Positions 13,895 through 25,205 of a DNA stretch of 64,000 nucleotides are shown here, in pieces. The notes under the pieces are model-generated. The model searched no databases. It had not been told where the DNA came from and saw nothing but the letters and a program-made list of their open reading frames with translations. The stretch comes from Glycine soja (taxonomy: Eukaryota; Streptophyta; Magnoliopsida; Fabales; Fabaceae): NCBI RefSeq assembly GCF_004193775.1, contig NC_041019.1, positions 1,185,501 through 1,249,500 of the forward strand, read 5' to 3'. The first letter of the stretch is position 1; each line of letters opens with the position of its first letter. A program made the position numbers and the translations under genes.

Positions 13895-16651
13895 ATGAGC
13901 TTGTCACATGAAAAAAACCCTCGCCCCAATCCCATGTAGTGTGTGTTCCTTTTCCAGCACAAGGCCATATAAACCCTTTAATACAATTGGCCAAGGCCCT
14001 TCACTGGCGTGGTTTCCACATAACTTTTGTCTACACTGAACCAATCATAGACGCTTAGTCTGATCATTGGGCCCAAACTCTGTTAAGGCCCAAGGGTGAT
14101 GCTAGGTGCACCATCTCCATTGCTTGTCCACCCAACATTTTTTATTAATTCCAAAATTATCCTACATCGAAGGTACGCGAGTTCATGGTTGATCCGTATG
14201 GTTTGTATGGATGAACTTGATCTGTAAGTATAATTTAAACATACAGATCAAGTTGATCCGTATGGTTTGTACAGACGAACTTGATTCGTATGATACAGAT
14301 CAAGTTCGTCCATACAAACCATATGGATCAACTTGATCCATATGATCATACGGATCAACATGATCCGTATGAGTCATATGAATGAACTTAATCCGTATGA
14401 TTCATACAGATAAACATGATTCGTATGAGTCATACGGATAAACATGATCCGCATGACAACTCGATCCGTATGAGTCATACGGATCAACTTGAGTGAAGGG
14501 CATTTTCAGCTATTCACTTAAAATGCTAGGTGTACCAACAATAATGTTGGGTGCGCCTAGCATCACCCAAGGCCCAACCTAGCTTTTAGTATGAGACCAT
14601 TTCAGATGGGTTACCATCATGGGACAGTGATGGAAACCCAGATGGCGTCGCCCTGTGTGACTCTACTTGAAAGAACTTTTTGGCACCATTCAAAGAGCTT
14701 CTGATCAAACTTAACACATCTTCAGGGGCACCTCCAGTTAGTGCCATAATATCTGATGGTCTTATGACTTTTGCAATTCAAGCTGCTCAGGATCTGAGCA
14801 TACCTGAAGCTCAGTTTTGGATTGCCTCTGCATGTGGATTCATGGGATACATGCAATTCAATGAACTAGCCAATAGAGGAATTATTCCATTCGAAGGTCT
14901 ACTTTTGAGCAACCTATCCCTCTTTCATATTTTAAGTTTATGCTATTTTATTCATCTTTAGAATTTCAAGTTCTTTAATGATATGGTCAAAACATAAAAT
15001 TTATGTTTTGAAAATAACACTCACTTCATGTGTTGTGATTGAATTATGTCAAATTAAATTTCAAGAATTCAAAAATTGGCTTTTGAATAAACTATTCCTT
15101 TAGTTGGTCTTGATGTTACAAGTATACATAACTAACTTTTGAATAAATTTTCATATTACAAGTATGGGCTACTTTATGTATGTTAGAAATCCCTTATTGT
15201 CTAATATAATAAAAATAATTACATAAATATAAAACAATTCGTATCTCATGGGTTAATTTTTAGAGTTAGTATGTAAACTTAAATTCTAGAAGTTTAGAAG
15301 TTGAATAAAATCTCACTTTAATTTTGATTTTGGTCACTATGCAGCTTTCTAACAATTTTTTTTCTATAGTTTATATTATTAACGAATAAAGTGAATGATA
15401 TTTAGACACAACTAAAAATTTATTTTGCATAGTTAGGAAAGTGACCTAACACTTCAAATCTCGTAATAAGAAAATAATATACGTATTCACAGTATAAAAA
15501 AAATTATACTACTGTATTATTTAATCTGATATCATAATTTTTTATTAGTCGACAAGGTGAAACATTTTAGTCGAAAATATACACAAAATTACAAATTAAA
15601 CTCTTCCTTAATCTCCTTTGGTATTGATTATGGATTTGGTTTTGTGGCACAAATGTTTGGCACTAATATATAAATATTTTAGATTGGTCAAGTGATAACT
15701 AGGGATTATCTTGTTTCAGATGATGAATCCATTACCGATAGTGAACTAGACATGCCCATAGATTGGATTCCAGGGATGAAAAACATTCGACTCAAAGACA
15801 TGCCAAGCTTTATCAGAACCACAGATCTTAAAGAGACCTTGTTCGATTTTATGGGGTCACTAGCAAAGAATTGCTTGACATCATCCGCAATAATTGTTAA
15901 CACGATCCAAGAGTTTGAACTAGAAGTCCTTGATGCAATCAAGGCCAAGTTTCCCAACATATACAACATTGGCCCAGCTCCCTTGTTAACAAGGCATGTT
16001 CCTGAGGACAAGGTTTTGTCCATTGGGTCAAGTTTATGGGTTGAAGACTCTAAGTGTCTCGAATCGCTAGATAAATGGCAACCGAATTCAGTTGTGTATG
16101 TGAATTATGGAAGCTGGACAGTGATAACAGAACATCACCTTAAAGAAATTGCTTTGGGCTTTGCAAATAGCATGCACCCATTTTTGTGGATTATTAGGCC
16201 TGATGTGATGATGGGTGAATCAGCAATTTTACCAAAAGAGTTTTTTTATGAGATTAAGGAGAGAGGGTACATCACTAATTGGTGCCCTCAAGAAAGAGTG
16301 CTAGCACATTCATCAATTGGACTTTTTTTAACACACTGTGGATGGAATTCACTAACGGAAGCTATATGTGAAGGTAAACCTATGATTTGCTGGCCTTTCT
16401 TTGCGGAGCAACAAATGAATTGTAGATATGCATGCACAACTTGGGGAATTGGAATGGAGCTGAACCATGGTGTAAAGCGTGGAGAGATTGTTGAGCTTGT
16501 TAAGGAAATGATCGAGGGAGATAAGGCAAAGGAAATGAAGCAAAACGTTTTGGAGTGGAGGAAAAAAGCACTAGAAGCCACTGATATAGGTGGCTCATCC
16601 TATAATGACTTCAATAGGTTCGTAAAAGAGGCTCTTCATTTTGAAGAGTAA
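13895..16651 (+). pseudogene. UGT85-type UDP-glycosyltransferase pseudogene
   Basis: Family 1 plant glycosyltransferases move sugar from UDP-sugar to small molecules in the cytosol. Exon 1 begins at ATG 13895 and carries the family N-terminus (PAQGHINP at about 13954, with the catalytic-type His). It is broken by a frameshift near 13930, a frameshift after 14040, in-frame TGA 14061-14063, a 475-bp MITE at 14094-14568, TAG 14587-14589 and TGA 14668-14670. Exon 1 ends at 14896 with an AG|GT donor. The intron runs 14897-15719, and exon 2 (15720-16651) is fully open. Exon 2 holds the complete PSPG UDP-sugar box (WCPQ...HCGWNS...). The intron lies where UGT85A genes have theirs. With this many lesions exon 1 cannot make the N-terminal acceptor domain. 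Exon 2 alone would give only the donor-binding half, unlikely to be active. Confidence 0.9.
14094..14568. mobile_element. Mutator-like MITE (475 bp) inside the UGT exon
   Basis: Terminal inverted repeats start GGGTGATGCTAGGTGCACC on the left and GGGTGATGCTAGGCGCACC on the reverse of the right end (one mismatch in 19). The element is flanked by an exact 9-bp target duplication, AAGGCCCAA (14085-14093 and 14569-14577). A 9-bp duplication is the Mutator/MULE hallmark. The interior (about 14160-14500) is a run of imperfect units around 'gatccgtatg' and its reverse complement 'catacggatc', so it is full of short palindromes. It has no coding capacity. Confidence 0.88.
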
Positions 16652-16698
16652 TTCAAAATTTAGTGGGTTTTTATGTACAAGTAAACTTAGGATCATGT

Positions 16699-16760
16699 GA
16701 TAATGATTTCAATAAGTTGATAGAAGGGGTCTTTATTTTGAAGAACAATTTAATAAATTG
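16699..16760 (+). repeat. Duplicated tail of the UGT coding sequence
   Basis: About 100 bp after the UGT C-terminus, the stretch around 16700-16755 repeats the last codons of exon 2. It encodes DNDFNKLIEG where exon 2 ends with a YNDFNRFVKEA-like stretch, and the words 'aatgatttcaataag' and 'attttgaaga' recur. It looks like a small tandem duplication at the 3' end, now drifted. Confidence 0.5.
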
Positions 16761-17134
16761 TAGAAACTGTCATGCTGGTGGTTATGTAAAAGTAACTTGC
16801 ACTTCTGATTCCTGTCTCTGGTGTAAAGCAACTAAGTATTTGGAATATATTTTCCAACTGTGATAGATAACCAGCTAGGAAATAATCAAATAGAAGTAAA
16901 GTATAATAAATAAATCACAGATAAGAATATCATATTTAGCATGTAGAAAAAAAAACTGAGGACAGTAAAGGTTCCACTGTCACCAATAGTTACAAAAGAG
17001 TTACTTTACTCTTGCTTATTAAATACAAATAATTTATTAATTAGAGAACAGTTATAAAAAATGTGCTGTAATGTTTGGCTTTAAAATAAATATATATATA
17101 TATATAAGTTAACAGTGCTTATAAATCATTAAAT

Positions 17135-17219
17135 GGGGTGGTGGCGCAGTTGGCTAGCGCGTAGGTCTCATAGCTTCTGAGTTATCCTGAGGTCGAGAGT
17201 TCGAGCCTCTCTCACCCCA
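17135..17219 (+). tRNA. tRNA-Met (CAT), elongator type, with intron
   Basis: A full cloverleaf can be drawn: acceptor stem GGGGTGG with TCACCCC plus discriminator A, D arm around GGCGCAGTTGGCTAGCGC, anticodon CAT at 17169-17171, and T arm GAGAGTTCGAGCCTCTC. A short intron of about a dozen bases follows the anticodon loop, as in plant elongator tRNA-Met genes. A run of T follows within a few bases and serves as the Pol III terminator. Confidence 0.95.
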
Positions 17220-18664
17220 TTACTTTTTTTTCATCTCATTTTTTTGTTCTTCTCGATCCTTCTTTCTCTATTCTCTACCATTGGCCTATTAGGCCCATTT
17301 TAAAGGTGTTGTTTTTCACCAAAATGTCCCTGCATCTTCTCAAACTTTTTTACTTGATATAGATTTTGTAAGTTTAATTTTACTTTTTTTAAAAGTCTAA
17401 TATATATAATTTTACTTGATATAGATTTTTCTTAAGAGGTTTGACCTAGTAAAAGCATGCTAGGTCTGTACGGCTTGAGAGTATGTACAGAGATACTTCA
17501 CAAGGAATCATGTTGCTCTATTTCCCGGGAGATCGGGACTATAAAGTTCTCTCTTGAGTTTTTTCAACAAAAAAGTTTATTCAAAGGCTTACTTACTAAT
17601 AAAACTTTTTAAAATAAGTTAAAAATATTTCTAAACAAAAGCACCTTTAACATTTGCACAAACAGAGTAACATATTCTTTAAAAAAAATTGTAAAATTGT
17701 TTCTATCCCAAAGTTTCACATTTAGCTTGTTTAGATTTCCGTTTAGAGTGCTCCAAATTTAGTCTAAGTAAACTCACTTTCGTACCATTTTATTATTCTA
17801 AAAAATACATTCCAAATTTAGTTTGGACACTAAACTCACTTTCATAACATATTCTATTACTCTCAAAAATATGTTTGCACACTTATATTTTGTTTGAAAC
17901 CAAATTTCTACCAATGCAAGACCAAGTTTCCTTCTGCAAACTCAATTTGCAAAATAAAAATTACTTCAAAATTAAAGACTAAAATATTTTTTAAGTTTCT
18001 AATAAATACTCGTATTTTGTTTTAGGTTCATAATAAAAATTTTCTTTTATTTGATATATTAAAAAATTTGTTTGCGACTTACGCACAGCAATCAGTATCA
18101 CCATCTTTTTCGTCAACACAATTGCCACTTATTTTTAAGATTTTATTGCTTCTGCAATACAATGTAAACGGAAGAAGAAAAAAGTCACCATATGCTATAG
18201 GTATCAACACCGCTAGTGCTACAAGATCAACTGACATTAGCAAAAATTAATTGTGGCAAACAAAATGTTAACAATAAGTTTTTTTGGCTTTATAAATAAC
18301 TTTAAATAAATTAGTATACATTTCCAATTTTGTCTAAAAACAACACTTGAGAAAATAAAGATGGCATTGCACCTGAGCTGTAGTCCTTCCCCACCCCCAC
18401 CCTTAAAAAAACAATAGCATTGCTAAGGCATATAATAAGTTCCAAAGAAAAAGAAAGATCTCTAGTTTCTTCTGCTCTTCATATCTGCCTGTCTATAAAT
18501 AAAAACTAGTAACCTACATCTATCAATATATGCTAACCAATCCCACCACAGTTCTGAAATGAATAGCTGCAGCCCCGAGTTGTGAGTCTCAAGGTCAAGA
18601 ATGAAGCATCCATCATAAAAGGAAATGAGGCTAGAAATACATAGGATACAGGTTCCTCAATAAG
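17220..18664. other. Intergenic DNA between tRNA-Met and the DnaJ gene
   Basis: AT-rich, with no supported gene. At about 17770-17880 two similar stretches repeat 'ccaaatttagtttgg' and 'aaactcactttc', an old short tandem repeat. The part next to 18664 is probably the 3' UTR of the minus-strand DnaJ gene. Confidence 0.45.
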
Positions 18665-21600
18665 TTATCTCCTACTGGTGGCAGCAGTCTTGCCTTTGCT
18701 TAAATCAGCTAGTTCCTCAATAAGTTTTCTCTCTTCTTTGCTCAGTTTTTTGGGGATTTCAACTTGCACCCGAACCAATTGATCACCCCTCATATTCTTT
18801 TTATTCAGCAAGGGAACACCTTTCTTAGCCATAACAAGTGTTGAGCTTGGTTGAGTCCCAGCTGGGATTTTTAAATCCACCATGCCGTCCACAGTAGGAA
18901 CCTTAATTGTTGTCCCCAATATTGCATCAATATAAGACACCTTGCATGTGTATAAAATGTTTGTGTCATCTCGCTTAAGCACGGGGTCAGGGATAACTTC
19001 AAGAACAACAAAGAGGTCACCGGGAGAACCCCCACGCCTTCCAGCATTACCTTCATTTCGGACCCTTAAACGGCTGCCAGAATCCACACCAGCAGGAACC
19101 TTGAGACTTATCCGCTTTGTCTTTCTCACTCGACCTTCCCCAGCACATGTGCTGCAAGGTGTTGAAGTTTCTCCAGTTCCACTGCAAGAAGAGCATGTCA
19201 TGGACTGCTGAAAGATGCCTAATGGAGTCCTTGTCGACGTGACAACCCGACCCTGACCACCACAAGTGCTACACTTGGATGATTTAGTCCCTGGTTTAGC
19301 CCCCAAACCATTGCAGGTTCCACAGCTCTCTAATCGCCGAATCTCTATCTCTTTTTCCACCCCAAAAATGGCTTCTTTGAAGTTCAAAACAAGACTGTAA
19401 TACTCATCCTCGCCCTCAACTGCTCCATTCCAAGATCCTCTGCTTCCCCCCATGCCACCCATGCCCTCAAACAGTGTCTCAAACAGGTCAAAAGGATTGC
19501 TGAAATCCTGAAATCACAAAAATGATCCGTCTTTGAGAAACAGGAAATATGATAACAAAGTCAAACTCCTCATCATCTTTAAAGGTAGCTTACCCCCATG
19601 TCCATTCCTGAACCCTTAAGTCCAGCCTCTCCATATGTGTCATATATGGATCGTTTCTCATCATCTGACAAGACCTGCAAAAGAATTTGAATTACAGAAG
19701 ATCAATTACGAGTAGACATGCATAATGGCCAGCTGTGTTCAACAAGCTGTAGTTTTACCTCATATGCATTACTAAGTTCTTTAAATTTCTGTTCTGCATC
19801 AGGTTCTCTGCAGCAGAAAGTGAAAATCCATAATAGTTCAAACAACATTAACTAAATGATTGTGAAGACAATAAAATTATGCACCTAGCAAAATTGACTT
19901 CTGAGTGCAGAGGTTCTTGGCCAAATTTTTTTATCTAATAAGCAGTTCAGGGAATATACAAAACATACTTTTTAAAAAGAACAAGCCACGGGCTTTATAA
20001 TCAAAGACATCCAAACCACTTTGTCCACAGCAACAGTGAAATAAAAGAAATAAAAATTTTAAAAGCAAAAAAAAGAGAGTGGGGAACAAGGCAAGGGAAC
20101 AGAATCAGAAAGTAGACGATGTTCAATATGAAAGAAGAAAAAAAAACTCACTTGTTCACATCAGGATGATAACTCCGGGCAAGCTTCCGATAAGCTGAAA
20201 TGTCCAAAGTAGAGAGAAATTTGATATTATAATGATACATCAGACAATCAACACATAAAAGATGTGCACACTCAAGTAAATCATATGCAGGAACTGGCAA
20301 ATAATAACTTCTTAATCACTACCCTCTATCATCATCCTCCTGATCATTGATGTTCCCCATCCGCAATTTTAAACTTCTGCAAATCTATCCTACATTACAA
20401 AGAAATGAAAAACAAAATATGTATAGTCTTAATGTTAAGTTTTGGGTGGAAATTTTCCTAGAGGATCTTATACCAGAATTGTAGTTGACATTCTGGCAGA
20501 GCATATCCCCAGCCAAATCATTGTCCATGCCAATTAATGAATTATAATGATTCAGAAATGTCATTTGGAAGTGTTTGGGTACACAACAGTGTGTATATAA
20601 TTCTGATTAATGACAAATTAGACGGACAATGTCATTACAATTCTGAATGAAATATAGCCACAATATCTCAAATGAATGACAAATTAATAGGCCCTAAAAT
20701 ATTTTTGTTCCATACTGCACACATGTATGCAGCAGTGGAAGTGGGGTTGACAGTGGTGACGGCGCCACCAAGGGAGACGGTGCCTGACAATGTAGTAGAT
20801 GCTTTTCAAAACTAATATGGAGTCACAGATCCTTTTATGTTTTTAAAATTGATGTAAAACTGTAAGTGTGTTAGAAAGAGTTATAAACCATTTTAACAAT
20901 ATTTTAGTCAAACATGTTTTGTTTTGAAATTTACTTTTAAAAACCAAAAATCGCAACCACCCTGGCCCAAACAGACCCTTAAGTTTTAGATGTCGTTTCA
21001 GTACTTATCTTGTATGCTTCACATGCTTTTTAGGCAAACCGTTTGGAGCATGTAGCAAGAGTTATATGAAAATAGAAAATCATTTATTAGTTAATGGGCT
21101 GATCCTATTGGGGTCATTGATTTTCCTTTACAATGCTACATTAAAAATAGGCCATTCATGAAGTAAATAAAAATAATATATTTGAACATATCAATTACCA
21201 TTCTTAATTTCAGATTTACTGGAATTTCTTGACACCCCGAGTACAGAATAGTAATCCTGCACATTGGCACACATTATATAATGAGTCAATATATTGAATG
21301 TTCATGAGAGTAGCTTAATTTAAGGAGGAATGCTTTCATAAAGCACGATTTGTATAGAAAAACCCAAGGAAATCATTGTTGCTTGGAAATGCATCATGCA
21401 TGAGTAGTTTAAAACTTACTGCATCTGCTCTAACTATTAACCTCGATCCCCTGCGATGTTGCAAAGTTTGCGATGAACCTTTGTCAAATAGTGCATGCAA
21501 GGAATGACAAGAAAAAAAGCTCGAACATGGGGCAACCATAAACCTTATCCTGCTTGTAACACTGCAAGGAAATTAACTTAATTTAATTACACTCTCCAGT

Positions 21601-21996
21601 GCAATGAACTATGCTGAAAAAAATTGTGTATCCATTGAGTAAGCCTTGGTCGAAGACAAATATTTAATGACAAGTAGGATACAAAACAACCCCAAGATTC
21701 TTAGAATTTGAGTGTATGTCCCAACAATAAAACTAATATGGCTGACGATTTCTGTAAAAAATCACGTTATAAACTCGGATCATGGTTATATACCATGGAT
21801 ATTGTGATAAATAAAACTATATTAAAGGTAATTTAGCTCCTTTACAAGTCAACAACATTAGTCAAGAAATATTTAATTATATGACTAACTTGTTCCTGGA
21901 TGATGCAATCTTTCCCAACCCAGTCGATCCCGCGAAAATCTGAGGATGAATTCCCCATTGAGTAGCTGATGTATTACCAAAAGGTGCAATGGCCAT
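18665..21996 (-). CDS. Chloroplast-type DnaJ co-chaperone (DJA5/6/7-like), 440 aa
   Basis: A type A J-protein that stimulates Hsp70. Arabidopsis plastid members DJA5/DJA6 are also linked to iron-sulphur cluster supply. Exons from the start: 21996-21890, 21561-21420, 21256-21199, 20194-20152, 19807-19759, 19674-19594, 19507-18665. Lengths sum to 1323 nt, 440 codons plus stop. Residues 1-83 are Ser/Arg-rich and low in acid residues, as in a transit peptide. The J domain starts at residue 84 with the HPD triad at 112-114. Four CxxCxGxG zinc motifs lie at about 222-287, followed by the C-terminal substrate-binding domains. A splice acceptor (ATTAG) directly precedes the ATG, so the 5' UTR probably has an intron starting near 22430. 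Plastid location is inferred from the N-terminus and family resemblance. Confidence 0.92.
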
Positions 21997-21998
21997 CT

Positions 21999-22600
21999 AA
22001 TATATTTTCAGCAAGATAATATGCCAAAAAATACAAAATTTCTCGATGAAATCCTGTTAGCTGAAAAACAAAATTATAAAATATCACAACATAAATCACC
22101 AAAAAGCACTTTGTCGATGCTAAGTGAACCTGGTAATGAGTAATGAATTACAAGCTAGTCAGATTCAATAATCAATATACCATAAACCAAAAGAATGAAG
22201 AAAAACAACTACCGTAAACGACACAGGGGATAAAGAAGAATGAATTAGTGACTTACATATAAGTTTGGGTGTTGTTAAGCAAATAAAAACATGTTTATGT
22301 CATAATTCTCAGACACGACAGCGATGGAATAAAAAATGAACGACAATAGTCCAATCTACAATGAAGGAACGAATAAAAACATGTTTTATGTGATAATTCT
22401 GAGACAGGACAATAATGGAATAGGAAGAGAAACCTTAGCCACTGCTGCTATGCTACAGTGTTGTGGGAAGGAGTGGGTGTGGGAATTGGAGGATGAGGTT
22501 ACAGTGTTGTAGGAAATGGAGCACTCTTATTTGCTTTGCTTATAGGATGACACAGAACCTCGTGGACGAGTTTTCTTTCACCCTTTTATTTTCGTTTACC
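21999..22600 (-). promoter_or_regulatory. Probable 5' UTR intron and promoter of the DnaJ gene
   Basis: The ATG at 21996 is preceded at once by an AG acceptor. Upstream on the minus strand, pyrimidine-rich leader-like sequence lies at about 22435-22530, with a candidate donor 'AAG|GTTTC' near 22430. A CTATAAG sequence near 22540 could be the TATA box. A perfect palindrome, CTCGTGGACGAG, sits at about 22559-22570. The boundaries are inferred from signals only. Confidence 0.4.
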
Positions 22601-22981
22601 ACTAACGTTGGCCTCTCTACTTCCCTGTTTCTAGAACCCTAATGCCATTTTTTCGGGTTCGATTCAATTTTGTATTAAGAATAAAATTGATTTTATTCAT
22701 TTTTTAAATTATAGATTTTCAATTTCATTTTACAAAATTTATATGTGATTTTTTATAATCATATATGATATGTTTTTCAATAAATTGTTGTGTAAAAACG
22801 AATCAATGTTTAATTAAATATTTTTAATAGAAAAAGATTTTTGGTTTTTAATTGTTTTAATTCTTGCTCGATTAATTAGTTAGTTTTAAATATGATGAAA
22901 TAATTTTTAAATATCTTTAAAATAGTATTTTATTAATTACTATTTAAAAAAACTAACCGTTTCAAACATTGAGAATAATAA

Positions 22982-23890
22982 GGGGGTGTTTGGTTTGGTT
23001 GTTTTCTGTTTTCATTTTTACTGAAAACAGAAAACGGTGATGAAAATGTGTTTGGTTGGATTTCCGAAAACATTTTCACTAATGAAAACAGGAAACAACC
23101 AGAAAATGAAAACAATACATTTTCGTTTTCAGTATTTTCAGTTGAGAACAAAAACCTCATTTCGGGTAAAATGAAATTGTGGTAACAATGAATGTAATTT
23201 TAAGCAAATCTAAAAATACAGAAAGAGGTCACCAACTTCCTTGACCTTCCGGCACTGGGCAGGCGTCAGCCCCCATACATGGTCTTACGACTTTGCGGAG
23301 ACCTGTGTTTTTGGTAAACAGTCGTCCGGCCCTGGTCACTGCGACCCCCTTTGTGAGGAGGCACCCCTTCTCCCGAAGTTATGGGGCTATTTTACCGAGT
23401 TCCTTAGAGAGAGTTGTCTCGCGCCTCTAGGTATTCTCTACCTACCCACCTGTGTCGGTTTCGGGTACAGGTACCCATTTGTTGAAGGTCGTTCGAGCTT
23501 TTCCTGGGAGTATGGCATGGATTACTTCAGCGCTGTAGCGCCTGATACTCGAACTTTGGCTCGAGGCATTTTCTCTACCCCTTATTACCCTGAAAAAGCA
23601 GGGGCACCTTGCGTCCTTGAACCGATAACCATCTTTCGGCTAACCTAGCCTCCTCCGTCCCTCGGGACCAACAAAGGGTAGTATAGGAATATTCACCTGT
23701 TGTCCATCGAACAAGAAGTCAATATATGATAAATTTTCAGTATTTTTATTTCATGAAAACAGAAAACAAGAAGTCAAACCAAACATATTTTCATAATTCT
23801 AATTTTTTGAAAATGAAAACAGTTTTCAGAAAATGAAAACAGTTTTCAGGAAATGAAAACAGAAAATGAAAATGCAAACCAAACACACCC
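22982..23890. mobile_element. Tourist/PIF-Harbinger-like MITE, interrupted by plastid DNA
   Basis: The left end is GGGGGTGTTTGGTTTG and the right end, reversed, is GGGTGTGTTTGGTTTG (one mismatch in 16). The flanks have TAA at 22979-22981 and 23891-23893, the usual 3-bp duplication of this superfamily. The interior is built from 'gaaaacagaaaa' and 'ttttcatttt' type words on both sides of the insert. Without the insert the element would be about 420 bp, a normal MITE size. Confidence 0.75.
23226..23709 (-). pseudogene. Nuclear copy of plastid 23S rRNA (NUPT), partial
   Basis: The GC-rich island read on the minus strand is a contiguous piece of bacterial-type large-subunit rRNA. Recognisable stretches include 'GGACAACAGGTGAATATTCC', 'CCTGTACCCGAAACCGACAC' and 'GACGCCTGCCCAGTGCCGG'. 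The version matches the plastid gene rather than the cytosolic 25S as I remember it; a mitochondrial origin is less likely. It is about 485 bp of a roughly 2.8-kb gene, so non-functional. It lies within a MITE, so it entered after the MITE did. The open frame on the plus strand here is only a by-product. Confidence 0.88.
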
Positions 23891-23893
23891 TAA

Positions 23894-24939
23894 GCTTCTC
23901 TCAACTAATTATCTTTCTCATTATGCATTATTTCTCTCCCACTAATATTTTTCAGTTAAGTAATAATAATAAAATATTCAATTTTTCTCGAGACTTATGG
24001 GACTTATGGTAAGGAGAATCTTTATCTTACTGATTTGTATTATGTATAGAAAGATCGGGAGAATCTTTATCTTATTGATTTGTACTCTATGGAAAGATTG
24101 GAATAGATGATTTTTAAGTGATTAATGTTGGAATATGATTTTCGATGCATATGACCAAAGAAGACCGAACAACAATAATTACTTGAGAAATAATTGATTG
24201 TAACTAGTTTAGTAGAAAATGTTTTTGATGTTTGGATATGAACTTGTAACATGTCAATTATGTATACAATAAAAAATGCATATAAGTTATAATTGATTGT
24301 TAAATTTTTTAACTCTTACGAGTTAGTTTCTATGGTGGACTATCAATTAAGTAATGTATCAGTGAATCACTATTGATAATCATTAAATATATTAATTAAA
24401 AATTGGATGGATGAGATTTAGTTAGCTCATTTGCAATTTACTTCTTGTCTAAAAGCATGATTTGAATTGATGTGAAAATTTGTATGATCAATTTTGAGAT
24501 CTTTAAGAGTGAAGAAAGGTAAAATGATGAGGAATTTGAGTGGCGTTAAGGGTTTTCCATCGCTTCAATGTCAGTTAAAGACTGATATAAATAACCTTTT
24601 TACACTAAATAAAATCAAGAATTAGATCAAATTATTGTAAATTTAGGTATTTTTTCAATTAACTTATTTAAAAATAAAAAAAAAATACAATTTTTAAGAG
24701 TACTTAGAAAAAAAATACTACAATTGTTTTCTCACACGCAACAAGTAAAAAAGAAAAAATCACAAACTCGCAAAGTTGCAATAATCCCCAGATGACTGAG
24801 AGTAGGATTAGGATTGGTGTAATGTTCCACTCATTACTCTAGAGTAACAGCAAACTCACTATTTGCTTGAATAGATGTGGAATATGCTTCAAATGTTATT
24901 ATACTTCTTATACTTTCCTAACACGGATTCTACCATCAT
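23894..24939. other. Intergenic DNA
   Basis: AT-rich and without a supported gene. A phrase near 24012-24036, 'gagaatctttatcttactgattt', returns almost unchanged about 47 bases later at 24059-24083. This small tandem repeat is the only structure I see. Confidence 0.4.
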
Positions 24940-25030
24940 CCGACCTTAGCTCAGTTGGTAGAGCGGAGGACTGTAGTGGGGATCCCTAGCTGAAATCCTT
25001 AGGTCGCTGGTTCGAATCCGGCAGGTCGGA
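24940..25030 (+). tRNA. tRNA-Tyr (GTA) with intron
   Basis: The acceptor stem CCGACCT pairs with AGGTCGG, with discriminator A at 25030. The D arm is TAGCTCAGTTGGTAGAGC, the anticodon GTA is at 24973-24975, and the T arm is CTGGTTCGAATCCGG. An intron of roughly 16-18 bases (within TGGGGATCCCTAGCTGAA) splits the anticodon arm, as in all plant tRNA-Tyr genes. A T-rich stretch follows as terminator. Confidence 0.95.
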
Positions 25031-25205
25031 TATTTTCCTTTTTGACAAATTAAACAAAATATGTTTACCATCTGGGACACAAACACACTAGTGACGCTCA
25101 ACATTTGCAAACCACACTACAACATGTAATCCTTTCAAGTTTAAATTGGTAGCAGAGATATATAGTACTAAGGTTCTCTCACTTTTTCCCAACATAAAAT
25201 ATGGC

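Noticed and set aside
13719..13994. 91-codon minus-strand frame
   Set aside because: It overlaps the 5' end of the UGT pseudogene on the other strand and has no motif.
14160..14500. Possible CRISPR-like or satellite array because of short regular repeats
   Set aside because: Units are palindromic, irregular and bounded by MITE ends; this is a plant nuclear sequence.
23241..23648. 135-codon open frame on the plus strand
   Set aside because: It is the complementary strand of plastid 23S rRNA, not a protein gene.
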